From Vibrio superstes (GTDB lineage: Bacteria > Pseudomonadota > Gammaproteobacteria > Enterobacterales > Vibrionaceae), in assembly GCF_003569005.1 (NCBI RefSeq), contig NZ_BCUR01000001.1:372001-436000 (forward strand): a stretch of DNA of 64,000 bases, read 5' to 3'. Numbering within the stretch: position 1 is the first letter of the stretch; the number at the start of each line of letters is the position of its first letter. Of this stretch, positions 18,572 to 27,494 are shown one piece after another. Both the position numbers and the translations under genes were made by a program. The notes beneath the pieces were generated by a model. That model worked only from the letters and a program-made list of their open reading frames with translations, was not told where the DNA came from and did no database searches.

Positions 18572-19948
18572 CTATTGTTGGAGCAACTGATACTCTTCCA
18601 TCACCTCAACCAAGTTATCGAGAGAAAAACCACGATATTCGATCTCGTAATCTTTCAAATTAAGCTTCTTCAAAAGACCATGAGACTTTTCGATCAACTT
18701 TGCCTCGCTATAGCGCTTCTGCTGTCTTTTGACTTCAGCAATGAGCACTTTCTTGTCTAAGTCATTGATAGCGACAATATCGATTTCATTATGGCCCTTA
18801 GCATCCCAATAACCCCCTAGCTTTCCAAACTGTTTTGATTCAACCAGAATAGCCGTATATAAGCTCTCGAGCTCAAGACCTGAGTACACTACGAAATCAC
18901 GATCGATGTACCGTCTAATGTATTCATAGTTCTCCATCTCTACCGCACTTTTATTGGCATGGATGAACCTAAACCAAAAGTTTAAAAATGGGTCAGAAAT
19001 CGCATAACGAATATCTCTAGAGTTCGGTTTAGAACTGATAGGACGTTTTTTCGAGATAACATCGAACACCTCATCAAGTTTCTCAAGATGGACGCCAACG
19101 CTTAGATCCAAGAAATTTTCAATACGAGCACGACTTGTATGGCCTTTTGATATCGCACCCAATATATCGAAATAGATTCGATGCTCTGAACCAAAATCTT
19201 CAACTAGCCTATGGGTACCTTCTTTAATCAGCGGCGAAAACTCGGAGATCACCGATTCAAACAGGTCATCGCTCTCGGCAGAAAAACGCACTAGCCATTC
19301 AAGGTACTTGGGAATCCCTCCCGATAGACACCACCAACGCAACATATTCTCAGCATCAAATCGATTATGATCTTTCATGACTTCTGCGATAAAAGAAGGT
19401 TGCAAAGGTTGGATTTTAAAGAAGCGATCATCGCGGTTAAACAGAGGCTCGTCTTTACCTTTAAAGATCCTAGTCATCATGCTGTATAGCGAGCCACAAC
19501 ATACAAGATGCATCATCGACTCTCTTTTATTGGTATCCCAAAGGTTTTGAATATCAGAAAACAGAGCTGGATTCACGATATCGATGTCTTGGAACTCGTC
19601 AATAATGACAGTAAGAGGTGTCGTTTTTGTGTAATCCAACAGAAAATCAATGATATCTCTCAGAGACTGCGGCTGGAAAAATTTGATACCAAGTTCGTTG
19701 CTGATGATCTCAGCGAATTCAGCCACCAAGGAACTTTCACTTTTTCTGCTGATGAACAGATACAGAAACCGAGTGTGCTCTTGATGAAAAGCCTCATTGA
19801 GCAAACGCGTTTTACCTACACGCCTTCTCCCTACCATTACACTAAGTTGGCCCTTTGATTCGGCTATTTGCTGTGAAACAGTCTGTAGTGCTTTCAACTC
19901 TTTCTTACGATTGTAGAATTTCTTCATGGGTTGCCATTGTGACATCAT
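18572..19948 (-). CDS. P-loop ATPase with C-terminal PD-(D/E)XK-like domain (DUF234 type)
   Basis: About 458 residues from the ATG at 19948; a GTG at 19978 would add ten. Residues 10-230 form an archaeal-type ATPase domain with Walker A VGRRRVGKTRLL near 41 and Walker B TVIIDEFQDID near 119. The C-terminal 140 residues match the DUF234 arrangement, with a nuclease-like D...E-x-K pattern in EIDIVAIND and IAEVKRQ near 390-405. Such proteins are common and mostly unstudied; some lie in mobile or defence contexts. Here it is divergent from the SMC operon. A 50-base palindrome covers the region just upstream of its start. Confidence 0.75.
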   Translation of the reverse strand: MMSQWQPMKKFYNRKKELKALQTVSQQIAESKGQLSVMVGRRRVGKTRLLNEAFHQEHTRFLYLFISRKSESSLVAEFAEIISNELGIKFFQPQSLRDIIDFLLDYTKTTPLTVIIDEFQDIDIVNPALFSDIQNLWDTNKRESMMHLVCCGSLYSMMTRIFKGKDEPLFNRDDRFFKIQPLQPSFIAEVMKDHNRFDAENMLRWWCLSGGIPKYLEWLVRFSAESDDLFESVISEFSPLIKEGTHRLVEDFGSEHRIYFDILGAISKGHTSRARIENFLDLSVGVHLEKLDEVFDVISKKRPISSKPNSRDIRYAISDPFLNFWFRFIHANKSAVEMENYEYIRRYIDRDFVVYSGLELESLYTAILVESKQFGKLGGYWDAKGHNEIDIVAINDLDKKVLIAEVKRQQKRYSEAKLIEKSHGLLKKLNLKDYEIEYRGFSLDNLVEVMEEYQLLQQ

Positions 19949-19980
19949 ACCTTTCTTATAAGATAAGTTAGCAACCACTC

Positions 19981-20030
19981 AATGTAAACAAAGTTACTGT
20001 AATTATTATTACAGTAACTTTGTTTACATT
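19981..20030. repeat. Perfect 23-bp inverted repeat with a 4-base centre
   Basis: The left arm 19981-20003 and right arm 20008-20030 are exact reverse complements around TATT. It lies 32 bases upstream of the ATPase gene's preferred start and about 510 bases upstream of the SMC gene. The position fits an operator for the ATPase gene rather than a terminator. The rest of 20031-20542 holds no convincing gene; a 62-codon minus-strand ORF there looks spurious. Confidence 0.85.
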
Positions 20031-20542
20031 AGTTTAGAGGTGATCTACCGCTAATCAGAATACCTTTACAAAATACATCTTACTCAATCGTCAACGTATA
20101 GCCTTCGCTTTCATCTCCAACAAAGAATAGTCAATCCAGACCTATTGAGGCGTTTCTTGAGGAACATAAAATTTGTTCAAGACTATGACTCCTCGACAGC
20201 AAACTTTAGCCCGCAAATTAACACGTCTGAGTTGTATTGTTGCTAATGTAGCAAAACATGAATTAGTTAAAGTTTGGAAAAAGTAACACAACATCAGGGG
20301 ACAGGTTTTGTTGATCATAGAGTGAAGCAAAGCTGAGCCGGATCAACTGTTTTTGTGAGGCTTCAAGTGCTTATTAATTTTACCCATTCAACTTTCTGAT
20401 GACGTCTGTCATTCTATAAAGTGCCGTTCAGATGTTTCACTATGAATTTTTAGAGACTACTTTTGTCGCTTTTATGTGCTATTGGTATTTCTCTGAAATT
20501 AATATCGCTCAACCTACTCGTACTGTATTTAAAGGACACGCC

Positions 20543-23500
20543 ATGACCCCGGGCCTTAAAAGAATAATCACAATCAACAGCAAACCTCACGGGCACCTAC
20601 TCAGCGAGTTTGACTTTAACGGTGCCACACGAGTCACCGGTTCAAACGGTGCAGGAAAAACAAGTCTACTCAAGCTCATTCCATTCTTTTTTGGAGCAGA
20701 CAGAAAAAGCATAATTGGTGGAGCCGCTCACCCATTCACCAAGTGGTATCTACCCAACACCAACAGCTATATTATCTTCGAGTACGTGACCAATCGAGCT
20801 CAACTGGCTCATGTGATTATTACCAAAGAGCCGAACAAAGCCGGTGAAATGTCCTATCGGTTCGTTGACGGACCATTCATCAACTCAGTCATCATCAAAG
20901 ACTCAGAGGGCGGACTGTCTCAGGCAATCCCTTCCAATGAACTTGTTCAAAGCTTACTTGATCACTCACTGAGTTACAGCAAAGCAATCACAAGCATCAG
21001 CACCTATCGAAGCATCATTCAAAACCTTAATAGCAGTTCTTGGCCTCGCGAGTTTACACCTTACTCTCTATGCTCAGGCACTCGTAACATTAAGCATGTC
21101 GAGAAGATCTCCATCGCGTTATTACAGGGTGAATTTAGCATGGAGAACAGCAAACGACTGCTGATTGAAATTATCGGTATGCAGGACAATGACATCAAAC
21201 TGGGCATCAACCTTGAACAAGTTGAATCCTGGTGTAATGACTACCAAGGCATCACCTCATTTACAAAATACGAGCAAGATTTTGTCGATGTTGTGAGGAA
21301 CAACAATGTCATTATTGCCAACTCAACCTATCTATTTGAGGCAAGGAAAGAGTTTGCAGGCCGCAGTGAAATCATTAAGTCTGAGGTCTTACCCCAACTT
21401 ACTGCCGAGAAAAACCGCATAGAGACTGAGCGCGAAAAAGCACTGTCTGAACTTAAGGAGTTACACGCCAAAGAGATTGAAATCCAATCAACCGGTAACA
21501 TTCAAGCTCGTGCTCTGACCCTAACCCTCTCAGACAATGATAAACAGAAAAATGACTATATCGACCAGGGCATGGCCGAGATAGCAACAGATTTTGCGAG
21601 TCTGCCTAAGAAGCGCGAAGAGCTTAAGCATCGACAGAGCCACTTTAAGAAACTAGAAATTGAGATCGATAATATCGATGACTACTTCACCAAAAGCGAG
21701 ATGGCCCTATCCAGCACTAAGCAAACCACCATCAATGATATCGAGAACGACCTCCGAGACAAAGAGCGCGCTTATGAATCCGAAAAAGCGACTCTGGTTT
21801 ATACGCATAACGCCGAGAAAGAGAAGCTTAATAAAGTAGCGTCAGAGAGGTCGGATGGCATCACAAAGAGCAAAGAGGCGCTATTGAGCTTGCGGGGTTC
21901 CTTACACTCAAGTAAAGAAAACCCCACTGCTGACGAGAAGCTAATTCAAGAACTTGAAAAGCTTGAAGGACTAAAGGCTGACAGCCAACAAGCTTTTTCG
22001 AGCCATCAAAAAGACCTCATTTCGGTTGGTAAACAAAAGGCCAAAGAGCGCTCTGAGACAGATTCGCTACTCACCCAAATTGCAAAAGCAAATAAATCAA
22101 TAGAGTCTTTAGAATCGGAGATTGACCGTCTCAGTAAACTGCTCGACCCTTCCTCAGAAACTCTAGTCTCATTCCTGAATGAACATTCACCCAACTGGGA
22201 ACAAAAACCTATTGGGAAAATTCTTAATCCAGATATTTTGCTTGATACAGGTATGAATCCAGAACTGCGCCAGGAGTCTGATTTGCTCTTTGGGATCGGT
22301 ATTGAAACAGGCCACCTACCCCCTTCAAGCTTTGCAACTGTAGAAATGCAGGAAACACTCACTAAGCTAATTCGCGAGTGTGACAGGCTCATAGAAGAAC
22401 GTGACAACCTAAATACCAGTGCCATCAAGCTGAAAAAGGCATTAGGGGAAACCCGTAATCGTCTTTCGCAGATCCAAACAGCGTGTGATCAGTCTGAGAA
22501 AGACATTGAGTTACACACCCAGAATATTGAAAGCAAGAAGGTTGAGATCGCACAAAGCAGAGACCAGAACCGTATTGCAGCTGAAAAAGCATTCTCAGAC
22601 AACGAAGTAGCCATAAAGCAGATCGAGACTGAGCTTTCCGAAATCGCATCTCAATTGAGAGGCGATCTCGAGGCAGCAAATAGCATTCATTTGGAGCTCA
22701 AATCTGATTTAGAGACCACCTTTGGCCAAGAGAAAGAGACGCTACTAGCTCAAAAACAGTCAGCCATCGTCACTTATGACAACAGCCTTACGTTATTAGA
22801 AAAAGAAGTCAAAGCAAGACGTGACAAAGCCGGTATTAGCGATGAATTATTTAATGAGTACAAGCAAGAAATCAAGACATTAGAAGTCAAAATCGAGACC
22901 TTAGAAAGCTCAGAGGATGACATTCGAAACTATCACGTATGGCAACGTGCTCAAAAAAATGTCATTGCGGAGCAGCGCCAAGACCTGAAAACCCTCAATG
23001 AAACGTTGCAGACTTCGGAGCACACCAGTGTAAAACTTCAGTCTAAAATCACCAAAGTAAGAAGTGAATTCAAATCCCAACTTGATGAGATAAAGGCCCA
23101 AGAGAAATCTGAAGACACTAACTTGAATCGTTTTGAAAGTTGCATCCAAAAAATTGACCTGCAACTTGTAGAAAGCGACCTTGGCGATCTCGAATTCAGT
23201 TTCTCCGGTGACTACACCACACTCGTGCACTCCACCTTAGCTAAGCTAGAGGACATTCGGACCCTAAAAACCACTCGCAGTCAGCAAATTCGTAAGCTTG
23301 AAGAAATCACTCGTTCATGGGGAACAGGGGAACTGCTTACTTTCTGGCAATCTTCAATCGCCTCAAATGAGCTGGACTCAGACAACAGTAAGATTGCGGT
23401 ATTGAATCGGATCATAAGAGAGGTTCTCCCTACGGTTACTCAAACGGTCATCACTCAAAGCATGAATATCGGCTCTATGATTTCTAACTTCCGCGATGGC

Positions 23501-24178
23501 CTTAAAACTATAGAGCGACTGATTAAAGCCGAGGGTCGCCGTATTACAAATGAGGTTCGCAAGTTCAATGACTTTGAAATCATCGACTCAATTGAAATCA
23601 CCATCAACTCAACTCTAAAGCGCTTGGCCGGTTGGCAAGATATTGACGATTTCGCCGAGATTTTTAGCGAGTATGACAGCACAGCCAAACAACACTTACC
23701 ACCGCTAAAATTCTACCGAGCACTGCAGACGGCTAGTACGCATATCGCTCATTCAAATAACCATGACATTGCTGATCTATTTGAAATTCAGTTCGATATT
23801 ACGGAGAACGGGACCGCCAAAATCGCTCGCACCAATCATGAGATGAAGCATCTTAGCTCTAACGGTACCAACCTATTGATCCAAACATTGCTTTACACTG
23901 CGATGATCAACAGTCAGCGCACCGAGAACAACGTGAGTGTTTGTTTCCCTATTGATGAAGCCGACAAATTAGCCAGCCAAAATCTAGAAAAGTTGGTAGC
24001 ACTACTGCGTGAGTCGAACATCAATATGGTCGCCGCGATGCCGAATGGCACCCCACAAACCACCAGCTTATTCGATAATCTCTACCAAATTAGTAAGCGC
24101 GGGATCATCACTAATAAGCCCTCACCCACTGAGTTGCAAAAGGCTATCTTAAAAACACAATCTAGCGAGGTGATGTAA
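20543..24178 (+). CDS. SMC/MukB-like ATPase of a Wadjet-type system (JetC-like)
   Basis: About 1211 residues from the ATG at 20543, which follows AAAGGA; an upstream in-frame ATG (20432) lacks this. Walker A GSNGAGKTSLL is near residue 33, the signature region reads LSSNGTNLLIQ near 1107, and Walker B FPIDEADKL near 1135. Two long coiled coils (about 240-550 and 630-970) flank a hinge-like segment near 560-620 (LLFGIGIETGHLPPSS). This is the JetC/MksB layout, but the ABC signature departs from the LSGGE-like consensus. It is the first gene of a four-gene plus-strand operon whose partners look like JetB, JetA and JetD. Such systems extrude and cut plasmid DNA; that role here is inferred. Confidence 0.8.
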   Translation: MTPGLKRIITINSKPHGHLLSEFDFNGATRVTGSNGAGKTSLLKLIPFFFGADRKSIIGGAAHPFTKWYLPNTNSYIIFEYVTNRAQLAHVIITKEPNKAGEMSYRFVDGPFINSVIIKDSEGGLSQAIPSNELVQSLLDHSLSYSKAITSISTYRSIIQNLNSSSWPREFTPYSLCSGTRNIKHVEKISIALLQGEFSMENSKRLLIEIIGMQDNDIKLGINLEQVESWCNDYQGITSFTKYEQDFVDVVRNNNVIIANSTYLFEARKEFAGRSEIIKSEVLPQLTAEKNRIETEREKALSELKELHAKEIEIQSTGNIQARALTLTLSDNDKQKNDYIDQGMAEIATDFASLPKKREELKHRQSHFKKLEIEIDNIDDYFTKSEMALSSTKQTTINDIENDLRDKERAYESEKATLVYTHNAEKEKLNKVASERSDGITKSKEALLSLRGSLHSSKENPTADEKLIQELEKLEGLKADSQQAFSSHQKDLISVGKQKAKERSETDSLLTQIAKANKSIESLESEIDRLSKLLDPSSETLVSFLNEHSPNWEQKPIGKILNPDILLDTGMNPELRQESDLLFGIGIETGHLPPSSFATVEMQETLTKLIRECDRLIEERDNLNTSAIKLKKALGETRNRLSQIQTACDQSEKDIELHTQNIESKKVEIAQSRDQNRIAAEKAFSDNEVAIKQIETELSEIASQLRGDLEAANSIHLELKSDLETTFGQEKETLLAQKQSAIVTYDNSLTLLEKEVKARRDKAGISDELFNEYKQEIKTLEVKIETLESSEDDIRNYHVWQRAQKNVIAEQRQDLKTLNETLQTSEHTSVKLQSKITKVRSEFKSQLDEIKAQEKSEDTNLNRFESCIQKIDLQLVESDLGDLEFSFSGDYTTLVHSTLAKLEDIRTLKTTRSQQIRKLEEITRSWGTGELLTFWQSSIASNELDSDNSKIAVLNRIIREVLPTVTQTVITQSMNIGSMISNFRDGLKTIERLIKAEGRRITNEVRKFNDFEIIDSIEITINSTLKRLAGWQDIDDFAEIFSEYDSTAKQHLPPLKFYRALQTASTHIAHSNNHDIADLFEIQFDITENGTAKIARTNHEMKHLSSNGTNLLIQTLLYTAMINSQRTENNVSVCFPIDEADKLASQNLEKLVALLRESNINMVAAMPNGTPQTTSLFDNLYQISKRGIITNKPSPTELQKAILKTQSSEVM

Positions 24179-24804
24179 TGAATCTGGCGAACACTTTACA
24201 ACTTCTTTTGTCTGGCACACACATCTGCCAATGGGGTCACCCACGAGCCCATAGCTACATCATCAATGATCGCCAGAATGTTGAGCTTGGATTGGGCTTT
24301 CACGACTTGCGACTCATTGAAAGCGAACGAAGCGGAGCCTTCTATGCCGTCTATAAGAAGATCAACGCTCAAACATCAGCGGCCATCCGAAAACAGCAGA
24401 GTGAGATTCATAGCGCGATACGTCCAATTGTGGGGTTGATGTCACTGATAAGTGAAACCACAGGCACCGACTCTATCATTTCAGCGGGGCATGAGATCAT
24501 CCCAGCTAAACTCTCAACCTACATCACCAACTCAAGCTCTAGCCAAGAAAAGCTATCGACCATCTGCAAACACCCATCGGTAAAGCAGAGGAAAAAACTC
24601 ATCAGCACAATCGATGATAAAGTCCGCTCTGTGTTTGACTTTCTAACCAGAACCGGACTGATCACCCTTAGCCATAAGGAAAGAGAGATCTATGTTGTTA
24701 CGGGCAAAATTGATTATGTCTACGCTGTCTTAGAGTTTCTTGATGAACGATACGATGTGGTCGCCAAAGCTGAAGTAAAGCCTACTCAGCAGGGGTTATT
24801 TTAG
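24178..24804 (+). CDS. MksE/JetB-like small SMC partner (KITE type)
   Basis: A 208-residue protein starting at the last base of the SMC stop codon (TAATG), so the two are translationally coupled. It is mostly helical with a late winged-helix-like segment (VRSVFDFLTRTGLITLSHKEREIYVV, roughly 155-185). Size and position fit the KITE subunit of Wadjet/MksBEF complexes. No single motif is decisive, so the role comes mainly from the operon. Its last residues are QQGLF, which fits the bacterial sliding-clamp binding pattern QxxLF. Confidence 0.6.
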   Translation: MNLANTLQLLLSGTHICQWGHPRAHSYIINDRQNVELGLGFHDLRLIESERSGAFYAVYKKINAQTSAAIRKQQSEIHSAIRPIVGLMSLISETTGTDSIISAGHEIIPAKLSTYITNSSSSQEKLSTICKHPSVKQRKKLISTIDDKVRSVFDFLTRTGLITLSHKEREIYVVTGKIDYVYAVLEFLDERYDVVAKAEVKPTQQGLF

Positions 24805-24806
24805 TT

Positions 24807-26063
24807 ATGGATACCTCAAGACATCACGGCGGTATTGAAGAGTTATTGCGGCTCATACACAGTGCTCGCAATACACTAATCACAACCTTTAACGAGAAAA
24901 GTATTCAGGGGTCGCCTGATAATTCAGGCGATATTCTGAAACTGGTTCAAGCACGAGCATTGATTCGGACTCGTGAGGGCTATCGAATTAACCCCAAACT
25001 GGCGGCGTTCATCCACCATTATTTAGATACCGAAACCTCTCGTTACCTAAACACTGAGCACGCCGCTCGGATACCTCAAATACGCGAATTGGCAACAGAG
25101 TACCTGGACGCTAAATATCAGAGCAACGGGTACAACAAACGCTCTGAAACCGCACTGCTTGAAGAACTTGAAGCCATTGTTTATGAGCTAATCACCGACC
25201 TTATTGACGCGAAAAGTCGACTTCACTCTCGTGTGGTACAAGATTTTGGCTACGCGCAAACATTAGAAGCCAAAGCGATTGAGAACCAAAGAACACTAAC
25301 GCAGGCCAATGAGCTTGTTCTATCTCTCAAAGAATTCACTACATCGATGCTGACTGAGATTGCTGCCGATGACCGTAAACTCACCGAGTTACTTTGTCTT
25401 GAGTTACCCAAGCGAATTGCAGAATGTCAGGCCGATCTAGAGTTAACCATCGACAAACTGCGCTCACACCTACTCACCTTTAGGGTAAAGCAAAGGGATA
25501 AAAAACTCGTCCATGCGTTTGATGCTTTTTTTACAACAGAACATGCTTTTGCGCTCGATATAGACGACGCTTTCTCCGAGGTGGCTTGTGAGAAGACGAT
25601 TGATGCCAAACACTTCCTTATCACACCAGTACCCATTTACGCCTATGCGAACCTCACCGATTATGCGCTTGAGGATACCCTAGACTCAATTGCTCAACAG
25701 GTACTAGAAACGCCAATTGAATTTGATATCCCACAGACCGAGACTAGCATTGCCGGACCGCAAGATCTCACTAGTAAAGTAGAACCAGAACAAAGTGACC
25801 CACTCAACGATGCTTGCGATTCGTTACTGGCACATTGCATCCTCAATAATGAAGAAATATCCGCAACGGAATACTTTGACCTGCACATTCGCCACTCGCT
25901 TGATATCAGCAAGGACGCATGGCTGTTCATGCTTCTGAGTTACTACAATTCTTTAACTGAGGAGCACGCTAACTTAGTGGGATGTACACCGATAGGCGAT
26001 CACTACCTCAAAAACAAGCAGGGTAACCTTCATATCACCGACATAGCGATCCGCCCATTATGA
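24807..26063 (+). CDS. MksF/JetA-like kleisin subunit
   Basis: A 418-residue protein starting two bases after the preceding stop. The N-terminal 100 residues look like a winged helix (LVQARALIRTREGYRINPKLAAFIHHYL) as in MukF/MksF/JetA. The centre is helical and coiled (about 110-260). The C-terminal region includes an acidic proline/serine-poor linker and a second folded segment (DACDSLLAHCILNNEE to the end). Kleisins bridge SMC heads and bind KITE proteins. The family call rests on architecture and gene order. Confidence 0.6.
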   Translation: MDTSRHHGGIEELLRLIHSARNTLITTFNEKSIQGSPDNSGDILKLVQARALIRTREGYRINPKLAAFIHHYLDTETSRYLNTEHAARIPQIRELATEYLDAKYQSNGYNKRSETALLEELEAIVYELITDLIDAKSRLHSRVVQDFGYAQTLEAKAIENQRTLTQANELVLSLKEFTTSMLTEIAADDRKLTELLCLELPKRIAECQADLELTIDKLRSHLLTFRVKQRDKKLVHAFDAFFTTEHAFALDIDDAFSEVACEKTIDAKHFLITPVPIYAYANLTDYALEDTLDSIAQQVLETPIEFDIPQTETSIAGPQDLTSKVEPEQSDPLNDACDSLLAHCILNNEEISATEYFDLHIRHSLDISKDAWLFMLLSYYNSLTEEHANLVGCTPIGDHYLKNKQGNLHITDIAIRPL

Positions 26064-26908
26064 TCACAACATCTCTAACCAAACGAGATCTCAACCGCCT
26101 CAATACATTAAAGAAACACCAAAATGGTTGCACTCTTCAGCGCACCGGCATCTTTAAGACACTGCATGAAGATTTAGGTATTGGTAACGCGACTGGGGCC
26201 AAACTCATACTGTCACGAACTGATGTCAATCGGATACGGGAACTTTATCTTCAGCACAGCAACATTGATGTCTTTGAGGACATCGATTTGACGACGCGCA
26301 CCAAGACCACTCAACACTTTCAAAATGAGAAGCTATCTTCGCACCAAGTAAAATCCACCTTTTTGTCCGTATACCCGTTAGCCCAAAAGACATTCAAACT
26401 AAACGAACAACAGATAGTGGTACCAAAGGGAGCGTTTATCTCCATTCCGCTAGAGCATATTTCAAGCGCTCACACCTCCACCTTCATATTGGTCGAGAAC
26501 TTCGAAACCTTTATTGACCTAAAGAAAGCCAATTTTGACTTTGACTCTTTTCCAGCAGACACTCTAGTTGCCTACAGAGGTGATAAAGATTTTGGTATCG
26601 TCATGTCCCAAATCAAGCAAGCCCTGCCAACCTGCCATCTTGTCGGATTCTTTGATTGTGATCCCCAAGGGTTTAGCATGGCTCGCGCTTCCAAATGTGA
26701 CTCTATACTGGCACCAAACACCGACCTAGCTACATTTAAGCGTCTTGGACAGACAGACTTATTTGATCGCCAGTACGCCACGCTCAAAGATGACGGGGTT
26801 TTCGGTAAAGTGTATGAGCTAATGATTGAAGGCCAATGCGGAGTCGTCCAAGAGGCATTGATTCAACACCAGGTTCCTTTGCATCTCGCCCCGATAAGGA
26901 GGCCTTAG
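26060..26908 (+). CDS. Toprim-domain nuclease subunit (JetD/MksG-like)
   Basis: A 282-residue protein overlapping the previous gene by four bases (ATGA). Residues about 145-215 look like a Toprim core: the glutamate in FILVENFETF and the D-x-D of FFDCDPQGF, with AYRGDKDFG between. These correspond to the metal-binding residues of topoisomerase VI-like JetD/MksG nucleases, which cut DNA in Wadjet systems. It is shorter than typical JetD (about 400 residues), with a reduced N-terminal region, and its D-x-D segment differs from the usual WGDIDTHG form. The final residues are basic and proline-rich. Confidence 0.65.
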   Translation: MITTSLTKRDLNRLNTLKKHQNGCTLQRTGIFKTLHEDLGIGNATGAKLILSRTDVNRIRELYLQHSNIDVFEDIDLTTRTKTTQHFQNEKLSSHQVKSTFLSVYPLAQKTFKLNEQQIVVPKGAFISIPLEHISSAHTSTFILVENFETFIDLKKANFDFDSFPADTLVAYRGDKDFGIVMSQIKQALPTCHLVGFFDCDPQGFSMARASKCDSILAPNTDLATFKRLGQTDLFDRQYATLKDDGVFGKVYELMIEGQCGVVQEALIQHQVPLHLAPIRRP

Positions 26909-27082
26909 AGGACTGATGCAAAATTCAATGGAGACCTAAGGTCATATCAAATTCCATAAATCGTTTAGCCTTAAACGGCTAATTTTCAATTATTAGCCAA
27001 AAGTGGCTAAATTTGCATTTCGGATTTGCACGGAAAGTAAATCAGCGCACTGACTCGAACACACAAATTAATAAAATCACCT

Positions 27083-27115
27083 AATGATGCGAATAAGAGT
27101 TCTGTTCGCATCATT
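27083..27115. terminator. 11-bp perfect hairpin after the Wadjet-like operon
   Basis: AATGATGCGAA pairs exactly with TTCGCATCATT around an 11-base loop. It lies 175 bases after the JetD-like stop and 65 bases beyond the hipA fragment on the other strand, so it could serve either. It is related to the hairpins at 9229 and (decayed) near 15750. Confidence 0.5.
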
Positions 27116-27179
27116 TCCCAGCTTAACTTCTCGCGCTTCTCACCTTTTGAAGCTGTGTTCATCACACCACTTTTAAAGC

Positions 27180-27411
27180 ACCTTAAAATCTTAATTCAAT
27201 TGAGACCAGCGCTTTCTGAGCGCCATCTTATGTTCATCCTGCATGGGTAATGTTTCGAGCGCTTCAGGCCAATACATTCGGGATTTCTCGAGAACATCTA
27301 AAATATGGGGCTTTATCGCAATCTAAGGGGCACCGGCTTTTTCAGCCCATCACTTGAAATCATCCAAAGTAATATCAAACCAATTCTTGGTGCCTGACAA
27401 ATTAAGGGCCA
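27180..27411 (-). pseudogene. 3' fragment of a second-module-type hipA
   Basis: About 230 bases match the 3' end of the hipA at 16030-17286 (roughly 85% by eye) and would encode its last 77 or so residues, but contain in-frame stops, for example where the intact gene has LWAEK and APWIA. Homology ends abruptly at 27411, nine bases before a 16-base sequence repeated at 43179. The flanking sequence further left also resembles that beyond the intact hipA. Confidence 0.88.
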
Positions 27412-27419
27412 GAATAGGA

Positions 27420-27435
27420 CGTACAATTGCCTTCA
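27420..27435. repeat. Left copy of a 16-bp direct repeat, candidate element end
   Basis: CGTACAATTGCCTTCA, identical to 43179-43194. It lies directly next to the point where the hipA fragment is cut off. The two copies enclose 15.8 kb that includes an integrase at the far end, as attachment sites of an integrative element would. Confidence 0.6.
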
Positions 27436-27494
27436 TCTTGCGAAATCTAAGACCTTTTCCTTAGCTCCTCTTTCTCGAATATATTTACGATTGA

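Noticed and set aside
20142..20330. 62-codon minus-strand ORF upstream of the SMC gene
   Set aside because: No ribosome site, no recognisable motif and odd residue composition; the region looks non-coding.
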